Assembly: GCF_002967765.1 (NCBI RefSeq) | Contig: NZ_PUHY01000013.1 | Span: forward strand, 1-64,000 | DNA: 64,000 nucleotides | DNA from: Blastopirellula marina | GTDB taxonomy: Bacteria; Planctomycetota; Planctomycetia; Pirellulales; Pirellulaceae | Direction of reading: 5' to 3' | Shown here: in pieces, positions 27,365 to 37,152 of the stretch | Numbering within the stretch: the first letter of the stretch is position 1 | Layout: the number at the start of each line of letters is the position of its first letter | Translations under genes and position numbers: made by a program | Notes under the pieces: generated by a model | Told to the model about the DNA's origin: nothing | Databases searched by the model: none | The model's input: the letters and a program-made list of their open reading frames with translations, nothing else

Positions 27365-28360
27365 ATGGACATGCCAATGATTCGCCCACAATCCTCTCCC
27401 ATCAAACCCCAGCAGCATCGCATGTCGCATCAGACTGAAGATCGATTTTTGGATGACACGCTCTCGGGCCTACAGCGTGATCCCAAGCGTTTGCCGTGTA
27501 AGTACTTCTACGATCAACGCGGGTCGCAGCTGTTCGATTCGATCTGTCAAACCGACGACTACTACCTCACGCGAACAGAAACCCGCGTCATGCAACAGTA
27601 CGCGAAAGAGATGGGGGAATGCCTCGGTGAGCAAGTTATGCTCGTCGAATTCGGGAGCGGCAGCAGTATTAAGACGCGCGACCTCTTAGATCATCTTCAC
27701 GATCCAGCCGCCTACGTGCCCGTCGATATTTCCTACGAACACTTAATGAAGTCGGCCGGGGAAATTGCGAACGAATATCCACAAATTGAAATCTTGCCTG
27801 TTTGCGCCGATTTCACGGGGCCATTCCCGCTACCAGAATCATCCCAGAAACCGAATCACAATGCCGTTTATTTTCCTGGGTCAACCATCGGCAACTTTCA
27901 AGTGGGCGCTGCAAAACGTTTACTCGAGTCGATCGGACGCATGTGCGGTAAACAAGGTGGGTTATTGATTGGCGTCGACTTGCAGAAAGATCGGGATGTC
28001 CTCGAGAAAGCGTACAACGATGAAGAAGGAGTGACTGCCGAATTCAACTTGAATCTCCTCCATCGCATGCAGCGAGAACTGGACGCTTCGATTGATATCA
28101 GCGCTTTCGAGCATCATGCGTTTTATAACGAACAACTTGGACGGATCGAGATCTACTTAAGGAGTCGTGTCGATCAATCGATTGGTCTCGACGGACACGA
28201 GGTTGATCTCGTTGCAGGCGAATTGATTCACACCGAATACTCGCACAAATACACCATCGATGGATTCGCCACCATGGCGGCGGAAGTAGGCTGGACACTG
28301 CGAAAAGTTTGGACCGACCCGGATGCTTATTTCGCCGTCATGCACTTCGTTATCTTGTAA
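27365..28360 (+). CDS. egtD: L-histidine N(alpha)-methyltransferase (ergothioneine biosynthesis)
   Basis: A 331-residue EgtD: trimethylates histidine with S-adenosylmethionine to hercynine. Motifs: [20 protein letters not shown] with TRTETRVM (family-specific N terminus), the SAM-binding strand [29 protein letters not shown], and [10 protein letters not shown]; the protein ends [17 protein letters not shown]. It is followed by egtB only 35 bases downstream, the minimal ergothioneine pair. The start at 27365 has no clear ribosome-binding site; an in-frame ATG at 27422 (MSHQTEDRF) is an alternative that fits the family equally well. Cytoplasmic. Confidence 0.93.
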   Translation: MDMPMIRPQSSPIKPQQHRMSHQTEDRFLDDTLSGLQRDPKRLPCKYFYDQRGSQLFDSICQTDDYYLTRTETRVMQQYAKEMGECLGEQVMLVEFGSGSSIKTRDLLDHLHDPAAYVPVDISYEHLMKSAGEIANEYPQIEILPVCADFTGPFPLPESSQKPNHNAVYFPGSTIGNFQVGAAKRLLESIGRMCGKQGGLLIGVDLQKDRDVLEKAYNDEEGVTAEFNLNLLHRMQRELDASIDISAFEHHAFYNEQLGRIEIYLRSRVDQSIGLDGHEVDLVAGELIHTEYSHKYTIDGFATMAAEVGWTLRKVWTDPDAYFAVMHFVIL

Positions 28361-28395
28361 TTGATCGCGTAATCCTCAAGCACGAGAGATCGAGT

Positions 28396-29667
28396 ATGAC
28401 TTCCGTACCTGCCGCCGACACGTCCCCCGCGGCGAGTTTGCTACCAAAGTATGAAGCCGTGCGGCAATTCACACAGAAGCTGTGCGAGCCGCTGGAAACG
28501 GAAGACTATGTAATTCAGTCGATGCCAGATGCCAGCCCCATTCGCTGGCACTTGGCACACACAACGTGGTTCTTCGAGACATTCGTGCTCAAACCGTTTG
28601 CCAAGCACTTCCAACCCTCGAATCCAGCTTTCGAGTATTTGTTCAATTCCTATTACAACGGAATTGGTGAGCAATTTCCCCGCGCCAAACGTGGCCTGTT
28701 AACTCGCCCTACGGTTGCTAAAGTCTTCGAGTATCGCCGAGCGGTCGACCGCAAGATTGAAACGTTGCTTGTCGAAGCTTCCAACGATCAAGCAGACGAG
28801 ATTTCCACGTTGGTTGAATTGGGCCTGCATCATGAACAGCAGCATCAAGAATTGATGCTGACCGACCTCAAACACATGCTCGCTCAAAATCCGCTGTTTC
28901 CGGCCTATCATTCGGGTAAGGAAGTCTTTGCCAATGATTCAGCCAACGACTTAGCTTGGCATACGACCGACGGGGGCATCTACCAGATCGGCCATTCGAA
29001 CGACCAGTTCGCTTACGATAACGAAACACCACGGCACGACGTGCTCTTGCATGATTTCCAACTCGCCGATCGCTTAACTACCAACGGCGAGTACCTCGAA
29101 TTCATCGAAGCGGGCGGCTACCAACGCCCTGAGTTTTGGCTATCACTTGGGTGGAATACGATTCAAAACGATCAATGGGACAGCCCGTTGTATTGGTTGA
29201 AACGAGACGGCACTTGGTTTGAGTTCACGCTTGCTGGGCTACAGCCACTTGAACCGACGGCTCCGGTTACGCACGTCAGCTACTTTGAAGCAGACGCCTA
29301 CGCACGTTGGAGAGGTAACCGCTTACCGCTTGAGACAGAATGGGAAGTCGCCAGTGAGTCGCTTCCGCTAGGCGGCAACTTTGTCGAATCTGGCTACCTT
29401 CACCCGACCCCAGCCCAAAGCGGCGAGGGACTGAAGCAGATGTTTGGCGATGCTTGGGAGTGGACGGCAAGTCCCTACACAGCCTACCCTGGCTATAAAC
29501 CAGTCGAGGGTGCGATTGGCGAGTACAACGGCAAGTTCATGTGCAACCAACAGGTCCTGCGGGGCGGATCGTGTGCAACGTCCGCCAGTCATATCCGACG
29601 CACCTACCGCAACTTCTTTCCGGCGGATGCCCGTTGGCAATTCACCGGCATCCGCTTAGCTCGATAA
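28396..29667 (+). CDS. egtB: Ergothioneine biosynthesis protein EgtB (iron-dependent sulfoxide synthase)
   Basis: A 423-residue EgtB. The N-terminal DinB-like domain carries His52 ([10 protein letters not shown]) and the HX3HXE motif (H146, H150, E152) that holds the non-haem iron. The C-terminal half is an FGE-type domain with [10 protein letters not shown], a [16 protein letters not shown] segment and [20 protein letters not shown]. It joins hercynine to a thiol (cysteine or gamma-glutamylcysteine) as a sulfoxide. The start at 28396 is chosen because the DinB domain follows directly; an earlier in-frame start would overlap egtD. No egtA, egtC or egtE is visible; the C-S lyase step would come from elsewhere. 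Confidence 0.94.
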   Translation: MTSVPAADTSPAASLLPKYEAVRQFTQKLCEPLETEDYVIQSMPDASPIRWHLAHTTWFFETFVLKPFAKHFQPSNPAFEYLFNSYYNGIGEQFPRAKRGLLTRPTVAKVFEYRRAVDRKIETLLVEASNDQADEISTLVELGLHHEQQHQELMLTDLKHMLAQNPLFPAYHSGKEVFANDSANDLAWHTTDGGIYQIGHSNDQFAYDNETPRHDVLLHDFQLADRLTTNGEYLEFIEAGGYQRPEFWLSLGWNTIQNDQWDSPLYWLKRDGTWFEFTLAGLQPLEPTAPVTHVSYFEADAYARWRGNRLPLETEWEVASESLPLGGNFVESGYLHPTPAQSGEGLKQMFGDAWEWTASPYTAYPGYKPVEGAIGEYNGKFMCNQQVLRGGSCATSASHIRRTYRNFFPADARWQFTGIRLAR

Positions 29668-29677
29668 ACAGCAAGCG

Positions 29678-30199
29678 TTAGTAATCGATCAAGCTGAACG
29701 ACTCGAATGGGGCGATACGCTGTTCCCCTTCGAGTGCCTTCAGGTGGATCAAGAAGCAGCAACCAACCACGTTGGCTCCAATCTTCTCGACCAGGTTGCA
29801 ACAGGCCTTCATCGTGCCGCCGGTGGCCAGGAGGTCGTCTACCATCAATACGTTTTGACCTGGTTGAACGCCATCGATGTGGATCTCGAGGGTGTCGCTC
29901 CCATATTCCAGTTCATAGTGGAACGAGTGGGTATCGAATGGCAATTTGCCTGGCTTGCGAACCGGAACAAAGCCGCAATTTAATCGCAATGCGAGCGGAG
30001 CAGCGAAGATGAAACCGCGAGCTTCCGCAGCAACGATCGCGTCGATCTGTTTCCCTTCGTAGTGGGCGGCCATTTGATCGATGGCTTCATTGAACACGTG
30101 CGGATTGGCCAAAAGGGGCGTGATATCGCGAAATAGAATACCTGGCTTTGGGAAGTCTGGGACATCGCGGATGTACGCCTTGAGATCAATTTCCGACAT
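29678..30199 (-). CDS. apt: Adenine phosphoribosyltransferase
   Basis: A 173-residue type I phosphoribosyltransferase: adenine + PRPP gives AMP. Motifs: [21 protein letters not shown] (family start), [15 protein letters not shown] and the PRPP loop [15 protein letters not shown]. The start is at the ATG at 30199, since the family begins [12 protein letters not shown]-like; the open frame extends upstream without homology. It converges on egtB with only 10 bases between the stops. Cytoplasmic purine salvage. Confidence 0.95.
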   Translation of the reverse strand: MSEIDLKAYIRDVPDFPKPGILFRDITPLLANPHVFNEAIDQMAAHYEGKQIDAIVAAEARGFIFAAPLALRLNCGFVPVRKPGKLPFDTHSFHYELEYGSDTLEIHIDGVQPGQNVLMVDDLLATGGTMKACCNLVEKIGANVVGCCFLIHLKALEGEQRIAPFESFSLIDY

Positions 30200-30384
30200 G
30201 CTACTTTTCTCCGGCCGACTAAAAAACATCTGAAACGTGGATAGCTCCAGGTGCTGAATATACGGGGATTCGCGAGCCACGGAAAGAATGGGGCCTCAAA
30301 CGCCCTCGCTTGGCTTACTCTCAAGCAACGACTGTTGCGGACTCGCTCACTGAGGAATAGCCACGAAGAGGTAAAAAACTCAAA

Positions 30385-30412
30385 TAAAAAGAGAGCATCA
30401 TCGGATGCTCTC
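30385..30412 (-). terminator. Intrinsic terminator of the SYLF gene (minus strand)
   Basis: GAGAGCATC / GATGCTCTC (30391-30399 and 30404-30412). On the minus strand a T run (complement of 30386-30390) follows. It lies about 40 bases after the stop of the SYLF gene. Confidence 0.82.
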
Positions 30413-30452
30413 TTCAGCGGTTTACCAATTGGATATTACGTGAAACACCACG

Positions 30453-31637
30453 TTAACGTGGGACGACCAGTTGAGGTGCGACACCCTGTGGAGAAATCAC
30501 CTGAGGGCCCGCTGGCTGCGGCGTGACTGATTGCGGTGCGATGCTTCCCGGAGGGGGCGGCAAACGAATCTCGCCATTTTCTGCGGCCATCGCGGCTAGA
30601 GCATCGGTGTAGGTGATCAGCAAGCCATGCACATGCTGGAAGTCGGGACGCTGCGTTAGCGGGGCATAATTGGCGTTACCGGCAACCTGGTCGTAACGAG
30701 CAATGCACGTCTTCAAAGTTTGCGGATTCGGATGAGGTCCTTGCTCAAACACTTCCTTGGGAAGAGCCAAGTACCCTTTCCACTGATTGTCGAGCACGCT
30801 TCCTAGACGGTTTGAGGCTGCGGCTAACTCCATTCGCAGCTGATCGATACCGATCGCGTTCTGCGCTGGTGTCATGGCAGGATTCATTTCAACGGCCTCT
30901 TGGGGGACTTCATAGGTCGTTGTCTCCGGCTGAATCACGGCGTTGTCGGCATACTTGGCAATCGTTTGCAGCAACTGCACAGCTGAAGCCGGCAACACGG
31001 GCGTGTTCGTTGCTGGTTGGCCGGTTGGGGTGAGCCCAGTGCTCGCGTAGTAGTTGCGATTCGCCAAGGTATCGATCTGCAACGAACTTCCATCGACGGC
31101 CGCGCCAACAAACAAGCCACGACTGCGGCTGTACGAGTAGATCTCGCTTTGCAGCGATAGATCCGTTCCGGCCGATGCCTGACGACCAACCGGTCCAGCG
31201 GCTGCGGAGGCATCGACGCCGATGGTGAACTTGCCGGTGAGAAGGCCTTGGATACTCTTCTTCGTTTGAAAGACAAGGACGACATCGGTTGCTTGGATGC
31301 CAGCCTGCCAACCGACACTTCCGCCGGTCATGGTAACGAATTGCGGAGGCTGCCAGCCGCGATTTTCATTTCGCACGAGTACGACACCGCGTCCGTGTCG
31401 TACGCCAACCACAAAGCCACCCTTAATCATGTTCGGAATGATTACGACCCCTTCGGCTTTTTCAAGCAACGAGTGGGGAATCCCCTTCGCGGGAATCGCC
31501 ATGATTTCGTTAAGCACTTCAGTGGACTGCGTAACCACCATGTCTTCCCGGCTGGTCTGAGCAAACGCGGAATGGCCGCTGAGCAGAGCAAGGACGACCG
31601 CCGCCAGGATAACGGATGACGTATGTGATTTTTTCAT
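30453..31637 (-). CDS. Secreted SYLF (YSC84-like) domain protein with proline/glutamine-rich tail
   Basis: A 394-residue exported protein. The signal peptide (about 1-26, AFAQ) is followed by a SYLF domain: VLNEIMAIPAKGIPHSLLEKAEGVVIIPNMIKGGF, then GRGVVLVRNENRGW, GWQAGIQATDVVLVFQ and ASAAAGPVGRQASAGTDLSL. SYLF domains bind phospholipids in eukaryotes; the bacterial role is unclear. About 150 helical residues follow, and the C terminus has Pro-Gln repeats (SVTPQPAGPQ, SPQGVAPQ). A strong ribosome-binding site (GGAGGAGA) precedes the ATG at 31637. The leader contains a 9-base complement to it (see findings). Confidence 0.85.
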   Translation of the reverse strand: MKKSHTSSVILAAVVLALLSGHSAFAQTSREDMVVTQSTEVLNEIMAIPAKGIPHSLLEKAEGVVIIPNMIKGGFVVGVRHGRGVVLVRNENRGWQPPQFVTMTGGSVGWQAGIQATDVVLVFQTKKSIQGLLTGKFTIGVDASAAAGPVGRQASAGTDLSLQSEIYSYSRSRGLFVGAAVDGSSLQIDTLANRNYYASTGLTPTGQPATNTPVLPASAVQLLQTIAKYADNAVIQPETTTYEVPQEAVEMNPAMTPAQNAIGIDQLRMELAAASNRLGSVLDNQWKGYLALPKEVFEQGPHPNPQTLKTCIARYDQVAGNANYAPLTQRPDFQHVHGLLITYTDALAAMAAENGEIRLPPPPGSIAPQSVTPQPAGPQVISPQGVAPQLVVPR

Positions 31638-31815
31638 GGTTCTCCTCCGTGATCAGCCGCCGCCGCTAGCACTGCTGGCAGAGATGCGACAGCCAAGGTT
31701 TGCCCAATGTATCCCAATGGGGGAGAACCACAAACCTCGATTTCTCCTCCACGAGGCGATCTGCGTGATGTCTTCCTATTCTACGGCTACAACCTAAATT
31801 CGTTCAGACGGAAGA

Positions 31816-33039
31816 TCACTCCGCTTTCTGTTTGGCCACGTAATTCTTCAGCTTCTCCTCGACGCCAGGAATGATCTTCGCGGCATTGCCATGGTAGATC
31901 TTCTGCAACACGTCGTCTGGCAACTTGATGCCATAGATGTACCAAAGCCCTTGCGGCGGCGGGACTTTTTCAGAGTAAGGAAAGTACTCGTCGAATGTTT
32001 CCAGAAACCGCCAGTAGTAGTGCAGACGCTGCTCAGGCCAAGGACCATCGGTGCCAAACAGGATTCGATCTTGATACTTCAGAAAGAACTCGCGGGCCGT
32101 GTACGGTTGGCGTCCGAGTTCCGAAATCCTTGAAGCAGGCTCGATATATAGGTTGGGGTACTTCTCTAGCCACTCAGATACTTGGGCTAGGTCCTCCGAG
32201 TTGTTGGCAAAGTGCGCCCCAATAAAAGTTGTTTCCGGGTGACGCTCAATCACGCGGTTGCGAGCGGCCAACAATTCTTCGCGAGATGGAAACTCTTCCC
32301 CGTAGAAACTCCAATCTGGATGCCGCGAAAGTTCTTCCCAACGTTCGTTCTTCTTGTCGATCGGCTGAAAGAAGGCAACCGGATCGGCCGTATGAATGAT
32401 GACCGGCAGCCCCAACTCGCCGCATGCCTTCCAAATTGGATCCCACCGCGGGTCGTCGATTTTCAAAAACGATCCATCGGCATCTTTGTAGCCCAGTCCA
32501 AATTGCTTGAAGAGTTTCAGCCCGCTGGCTCCCTTCTTTTTCACCTCGGCCAACTCTAGCGCCATCCGTCGACCGAAATCTGGACGCTGACATGCCCACG
32601 TTTCTGGCTTATCAGGATCGCCGCTCCCTTGCCAATCGACGTTGGCATAAATCAGAAAGCGATCAGGATACTTCGTCCACAGGTATTTAGCATGCTCGTC
32701 GAACTCAGCCCCAAGACGTCCATCAAGACTTACGCAAATCGCGATATTATTGCGATCCATCACTCCTACGAAATCATCCAATTGCTCAGGCGAGTGCCGT
32801 AGGCGATAACGAAAGTGCGTATGATCATCGACAACCGGGAATTTGGCCCTCGTTAGTTTGGTTTGGTGAACCTTGAGCGTTGCCTTGGGTCGAAACTCTC
32901 CGATAGCTAATGGACGTCCGTTCTCGCCATCAAGTGGCTCGTCGGTCGTTTCCGCCTGAGCCAGTAAGGAGTACGGCATTCCCAAAAGCAAGAGTTGTGC
33001 GATGAAGAGAGCGAAAGGTAAAAGGGAAAAACGAGGCAT
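31816..33039 (-). CDS. Secreted amidohydrolase-family metal-dependent hydrolase
   Basis: A 407-residue protein with a signal peptide (about 1-28, AQA) and an amidohydrolase-2 type TIM barrel. Visible metal and catalytic segments are VVDDHTHFRYR (HxH), GASGLKLFKQFG, PVIIHTAD (His), FIGAHFANN (His) and RILFGTDGPWPEQ (Asp). Family members hydrolyse or decarboxylate small organic substrates, and many planctomycete members are secreted with unknown substrates. The start ATG at 33039 gives the signal peptide directly. The next gene upstream in the window runs the other way, with 159 bases between. Confidence 0.88.
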   Translation of the reverse strand: MPRFSLLPFALFIAQLLLLGMPYSLLAQAETTDEPLDGENGRPLAIGEFRPKATLKVHQTKLTRAKFPVVDDHTHFRYRLRHSPEQLDDFVGVMDRNNIAICVSLDGRLGAEFDEHAKYLWTKYPDRFLIYANVDWQGSGDPDKPETWACQRPDFGRRMALELAEVKKKGASGLKLFKQFGLGYKDADGSFLKIDDPRWDPIWKACGELGLPVIIHTADPVAFFQPIDKKNERWEELSRHPDWSFYGEEFPSREELLAARNRVIERHPETTFIGAHFANNSEDLAQVSEWLEKYPNLYIEPASRISELGRQPYTAREFFLKYQDRILFGTDGPWPEQRLHYYWRFLETFDEYFPYSEKVPPPQGLWYIYGIKLPDDVLQKIYHGNAAKIIPGVEEKLKNYVAKQKAE

Positions 33040-33198
33040 GAATTATTCCTTAACTAGTCAACTTACGTCCCATGTGGTGGATAATCCAAGTGGGAAGTGT
33101 TGCTGACTTAAATTTCTCTAGCAGTCTATCGTGATTGGTCCGTCCGCCAATTCATCGTAAAATGTGACGATCGATCCCCCCTTCCTCCGAACGATGTC

Positions 33199-35400
33199 AT
33201 GAGCCTGGAAGAAACTCAAAAACAATCGCCCGGGCAACTCAGTGCCGCCAAGCACCTTAGTCGCCCCAAGGGGACGCCTCCCTGCGAAATACCAAGTTAC
33301 GACCTCGACTCTATGCTAGGTCGTGGGGCATATGGCGAAGTCTGGGTAGCCACCGCTCAAAATACGGGGCGGCGAGTCGCCATCAAAATCTACCATCACC
33401 GAGGGGCGTTGGACGAAAGCCTGGTTGCTGCGGAGGTCGAAAAACTCGTCTTCCTGTCTGCGGATCGTTATGTCGTTCAATTGCTCGAAGTTGGCTGGAA
33501 TGCCGATCCTTCTTTTTATGTGATGGAATACCTTCCCAATGGATCGCTCGAGGATCGCCTCCGCCGCAGCGGTGCAATGCAGGTCGATGAAGCAATCGAC
33601 ATTTTTCAGGATGTCGTTATTGGACTGCTTCACGCCCATGGGAAGGGAATTTTTCACTGCGACTTAAAGCCTGCTAATATTCTACTCGACCAGGACGGAA
33701 AGGCCCGAATCGCCGATTTCGGCCAGTCACGACTTTCGCATGACCAACGTCCAGCATTAGGGACCATGTTTTTCATGGCCCCCGAACAAGCGGATGTTGA
33801 AGCCACTCCCGACGTTCACTGGGATGTTTACGCCCTCGGGGCGTTGCTTTATACGATGCTCGTCGGCGAGCCTCCGTTTCGCTCTTCTTCGAGTGTCGGA
33901 GAAATTGACTCTTCTAACGGGCTGCGTGATCGGCTGGAACGATATCGTGAAGTTATCATTAATTCCCCGCCTCCCGAAGCTCATAAGAAAATTCGAGGTG
34001 TTGATCGCGAACTGATTCAAATTGTCGATCGAGCCATTTCTGTCGATCCACGACATCGCTTTCACAACGTTCAAGAAGTCCTCGACGCGCTGAACGAACG
34101 TCAGCGGATGCGGTATCGACGCCCCCTAATCTTGTTAGGCGTCTTAGGACCGGCCATCTTGTTGACGATTGGCCTCTTTTTTGGTTGGACGAATTACCAG
34201 TTTGCCATGGATGCCTCGAAACAAGCGATGGTTGCCAAAGCGTACGAAAGTAACCAGTTTGCTGCCGAACTGGCCGCTACCAATGTTTCGCACGCGATCA
34301 ATGCGCGATTTGAAGATGTCGAACGCTTAGCGCGGGACAAAGAGTTTATCGATCTCTTCCTTAAGACGATTCACGATCCAGAGCTCGAACCTCTCCTCGA
34401 CAAGCTGCACGCCGAACGCGCCACCGGTAAGAACCAGACGCCCGAACGGATCGCGTTTCAGAACCATCCGGCCAGGAAAGCCATCCAACAGCGGATCCTC
34501 GACCAATTCAAACTTCCGTCCCAGGCCAACACGTCAAGTTGGTTTGTCATCGATTCAGACGGTTTTCAGATCGCCTCGTCTTACGATGCGAATTTGGCCA
34601 TGACCCCGATCGGCGGCTACTTTGGCTATCGCACCTACTATCAGGGAGGCAGTGAAGATCTTTCACCAACTGCACCGACGCCTCCTCCGATTAAGACGAC
34701 TCATCTCTCCGCCGTGTTTCGCAGTACCGCTTCCGGCACCTGGAAAGTAGCCATGTCGACACCGATGCGTCATGACGGAAAGCTTATCGGTGTGGTCGCG
34801 ATGTCGGTGGACGTTGGAAAGTTTACTGGACTGGAACCCGCCGAACACCAGTTTGCCGTCTTAGTGGATGGACGCAATGCTCCAACACATGGTGTGATCT
34901 TGCAGCATCCGTTGTTTGACAAATTGCTTGAAAATCGTGAGATGGTCCCACTCCGTTTTTCGGAGGACCCCCAGTTTCGGGTACCCCTTTCGCAATTTGA
35001 TGCCGGCACTCCCGTCGTGGGAAAAGATCCGCTAGGTCGTGACGAACTTGGCAAAGAGTACGATCGTGATTGGATTTTTGCCGCCCAAGGGGTCTCGATG
35101 CCAACACGACCAGACTCCACCGCGCCCGATCAAGAATCAACCGGTTTGGTCGTTGTCGTTCAGGAAGAACATTCGTTCGCGATCAAACCGATTTACGAAC
35201 TCGGATTACAACTCACGCAACAAGGGATTCTTGCCGCCGCGTTGATTATTCTCGTAGTACTCATCCTGTGGTTCTTCGTGGTACGAGCTCTTCGTCGAGT
35301 TCCGGTCGGAGCGACTGGGAATGGCGATAGCAGCAGTATCATTCCTCCTCACGAACAGACCACGATCGCTTTTCCTACGCGTCGCGCCACCCCTAAATAA
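33199..35400 (+). CDS. Membrane Ser/Thr protein kinase with extracytoplasmic Cache-like sensor
   Basis: A 733-residue protein. The cytoplasmic kinase domain (about 36-300) has glycine loop GRGAYGEV, K63 (AIK), E79, catalytic loop H153-C-D155 (HCD instead of HRD), DFG (173-175) and GTMFFMAPEQ. Membrane spans lie at about 309-331 and 677-696. The region between, about 340 residues, is extracytoplasmic. It contains WFVIDSDGFQIASSYD and GYFGYRTYYQGG, like a Cache/CHASE-type ligand-binding domain, and DGKLIGVVAMSVDVGKF. A short cytoplasmic tail (HEQTTIAFPTRR) follows. It looks like a transmembrane sensor kinase; the non-RD loop suggests activation without loop phosphorylation. The stop is 9 bases before the FHA-cyclase start, so the two form an operon. 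Confidence 0.9.
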   Translation: MSLEETQKQSPGQLSAAKHLSRPKGTPPCEIPSYDLDSMLGRGAYGEVWVATAQNTGRRVAIKIYHHRGALDESLVAAEVEKLVFLSADRYVVQLLEVGWNADPSFYVMEYLPNGSLEDRLRRSGAMQVDEAIDIFQDVVIGLLHAHGKGIFHCDLKPANILLDQDGKARIADFGQSRLSHDQRPALGTMFFMAPEQADVEATPDVHWDVYALGALLYTMLVGEPPFRSSSSVGEIDSSNGLRDRLERYREVIINSPPPEAHKKIRGVDRELIQIVDRAISVDPRHRFHNVQEVLDALNERQRMRYRRPLILLGVLGPAILLTIGLFFGWTNYQFAMDASKQAMVAKAYESNQFAAELAATNVSHAINARFEDVERLARDKEFIDLFLKTIHDPELEPLLDKLHAERATGKNQTPERIAFQNHPARKAIQQRILDQFKLPSQANTSSWFVIDSDGFQIASSYDANLAMTPIGGYFGYRTYYQGGSEDLSPTAPTPPPIKTTHLSAVFRSTASGTWKVAMSTPMRHDGKLIGVVAMSVDVGKFTGLEPAEHQFAVLVDGRNAPTHGVILQHPLFDKLLENREMVPLRFSEDPQFRVPLSQFDAGTPVVGKDPLGRDELGKEYDRDWIFAAQGVSMPTRPDSTAPDQESTGLVVVVQEEHSFAIKPIYELGLQLTQQGILAAALIILVVLILWFFVVRALRRVPVGATGNGDSSSIIPPHEQTTIAFPTRRATPK

Positions 35401-35409
35401 GTACGCCCT

Positions 35410-37152
35410 ATGGCTGAACTGTTTGCCCGCGATACTCTCAGCTCGCAGCGATGGCGTCGGCGTCTGGTGCCGAACCAACCGTTTATCATCGGCCGGACCA
35501 CGTTATCGTTTCCAGTGCTATGGGACAAGCAGATCTCGTCGAAGCATGCTCAGCTGACGTGGAATGGAAGTCAGCTTGAAGTAAGTCAATTCTCGGAAGC
35601 AATCAACCCAGTCTTCTTCGAATCCAAGCCGCAAACTTCATTTCTGGTTAATCCTGGTCAACACTTCGTCATCGGACACACCGAGTTCTTAGTCGAGAAC
35701 ACCGAGCCGACACTTCCACAGCCTCATCGCAGTCCCAAAACAGAAGTCACAATTCATCCGAGCGAGATTCGCAAAGCCTCGTTTCGCAAGACACCAGGGC
35801 GAATCGAATTGCTGACCGAGATGGTTTCGAAGATGACGTCGTGTAACGATCACGAACAACTTGTGACGATCACTTTACAGCAGCTTCTTGCAGGTATTGC
35901 CCATAGCAACGACGTCGTCCTGCTCGAACAGCGAACCAGAAAGAACAACGTTAGCTACGTCCCCATTGCTTGGGACAGTCGCGATGGTTATTCGACACCG
36001 GGCGGGTCTAGCCAAAGCTTGATTGAGCATGCCACCCAGTCCGAGATGTGCGTGCTGCATGTTTGGCCGAATGATCCCTTACCCCATGGAGACGATTTCA
36101 CGCGGGTTGCCGGGCATGATTGGGCAATGTGCATTCCACTGAAGTTTCAGTTGAACTCGGCCGGTGCCCTATACCTGTCGGGACAACGGGCAGAGCTCGA
36201 GGGCAACCTAACCGAAGTTGAAATCCTGCAAGACGACATCAAGTTTGCCGAGCTGGTAGGTTCGACATTCGCTAATCTATCGAGAAATCTGGCATTGGAA
36301 CGACGCCAGTCCCAATTGAATCAGTTCTTCACACCTGGCTTACTTGAAGGTGTCTCGACTGACCTGGAAAGTTATCTTTCTCCTAGGGAAGCCGATCTTA
36401 TTGTATTGTTCTGCGACTTGCGGGGGTTCTCCGCAGCAACCGAAGAGCACTTTGATCAGCTAATTCCGTACCTGCAGCAAACCAGCGAAACCCTTTCCAT
36501 CATCACTTCGGCGATCTTGGCTCAACAGGGCGTTATTGGCGATTTCCACGGTGACGCCGTAATGGGCTTCTGGGGATGGCCACACGACACCTTACAGAGA
36601 CCGCTTGGCGCAATTCATACTGCCCAGAAAATTGTCCGAGCCCTCGCAGGGGACGACTTCCTTTGCAGCGATTCCCCTCCCTATGCCGGGATCGGAATTG
36701 CCGCCGGACGTGCCGTTGCCGGGATGATCGGTAGCCGCGATCAAGTCAAAGTCACGGCGTTCGGTCCGCCGGTAAATCTGGCCTCCCGAATCGAGGGACT
36801 CACTAAGCCGCTAGGCGTGCCACTACTTCTCGACGAGAACGCCACCAAGCGACTTCAGCAAGATCCGACGATGCCGCCTGACAGCTTCGTTCGCCTGGGC
36901 AACTATCGACTTGCGGGATTGCGCAAAGCGACGCAGATCTATACGATTAAATCAAGCGAAATTACGTGGCTTTCAAACTACGATAATGCATTGGTCCACT
37001 TCGAATCGGGACGCTGGACCGAGGCGAAGCAGCAACTTGAAAATGTCCCGTCTCAATTCGGCCCGCGGACCGCACTGCTCGCCGTGATGGCCCAGTACAA
37101 AGGCGAATGTCCAGACGTTTGGGACGGTGTTATCGAGCGGCGGACGAAATAG
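35410..37152 (+). CDS. FHA domain plus class III nucleotide cyclase-like protein
   Basis: A 580-residue cytoplasmic protein. The N-terminal FHA domain (about 20-95: FIIGRTT, SSKHAQL with the S-x-x-H phosphothreonine pocket) is followed by a GAF-like region (about 135-290). A class III adenylate/guanylate cyclase domain (about 325-475) has metal Asp in FCDLRGFS (D336) and GDAVMGFWG (D382), then VNLASRIEG (N456, R460). The usual substrate-specifying Lys and Asp positions read D378 (GDFHGD) and Pro (FGPPVN). The C terminus (about 500-580) is helical. An FHA reader right after a kinase gene suggests that kinase phosphorylation controls the cyclase. It overlaps convergent folC by 23 bases. Product nucleotide unknown. 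Confidence 0.85.
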   Translation: MAELFARDTLSSQRWRRRLVPNQPFIIGRTTLSFPVLWDKQISSKHAQLTWNGSQLEVSQFSEAINPVFFESKPQTSFLVNPGQHFVIGHTEFLVENTEPTLPQPHRSPKTEVTIHPSEIRKASFRKTPGRIELLTEMVSKMTSCNDHEQLVTITLQQLLAGIAHSNDVVLLEQRTRKNNVSYVPIAWDSRDGYSTPGGSSQSLIEHATQSEMCVLHVWPNDPLPHGDDFTRVAGHDWAMCIPLKFQLNSAGALYLSGQRAELEGNLTEVEILQDDIKFAELVGSTFANLSRNLALERRQSQLNQFFTPGLLEGVSTDLESYLSPREADLIVLFCDLRGFSAATEEHFDQLIPYLQQTSETLSIITSAILAQQGVIGDFHGDAVMGFWGWPHDTLQRPLGAIHTAQKIVRALAGDDFLCSDSPPYAGIGIAAGRAVAGMIGSRDQVKVTAFGPPVNLASRIEGLTKPLGVPLLLDENATKRLQQDPTMPPDSFVRLGNYRLAGLRKATQIYTIKSSEITWLSNYDNALVHFESGRWTEAKQQLENVPSQFGPRTALLAVMAQYKGECPDVWDGVIERRTK

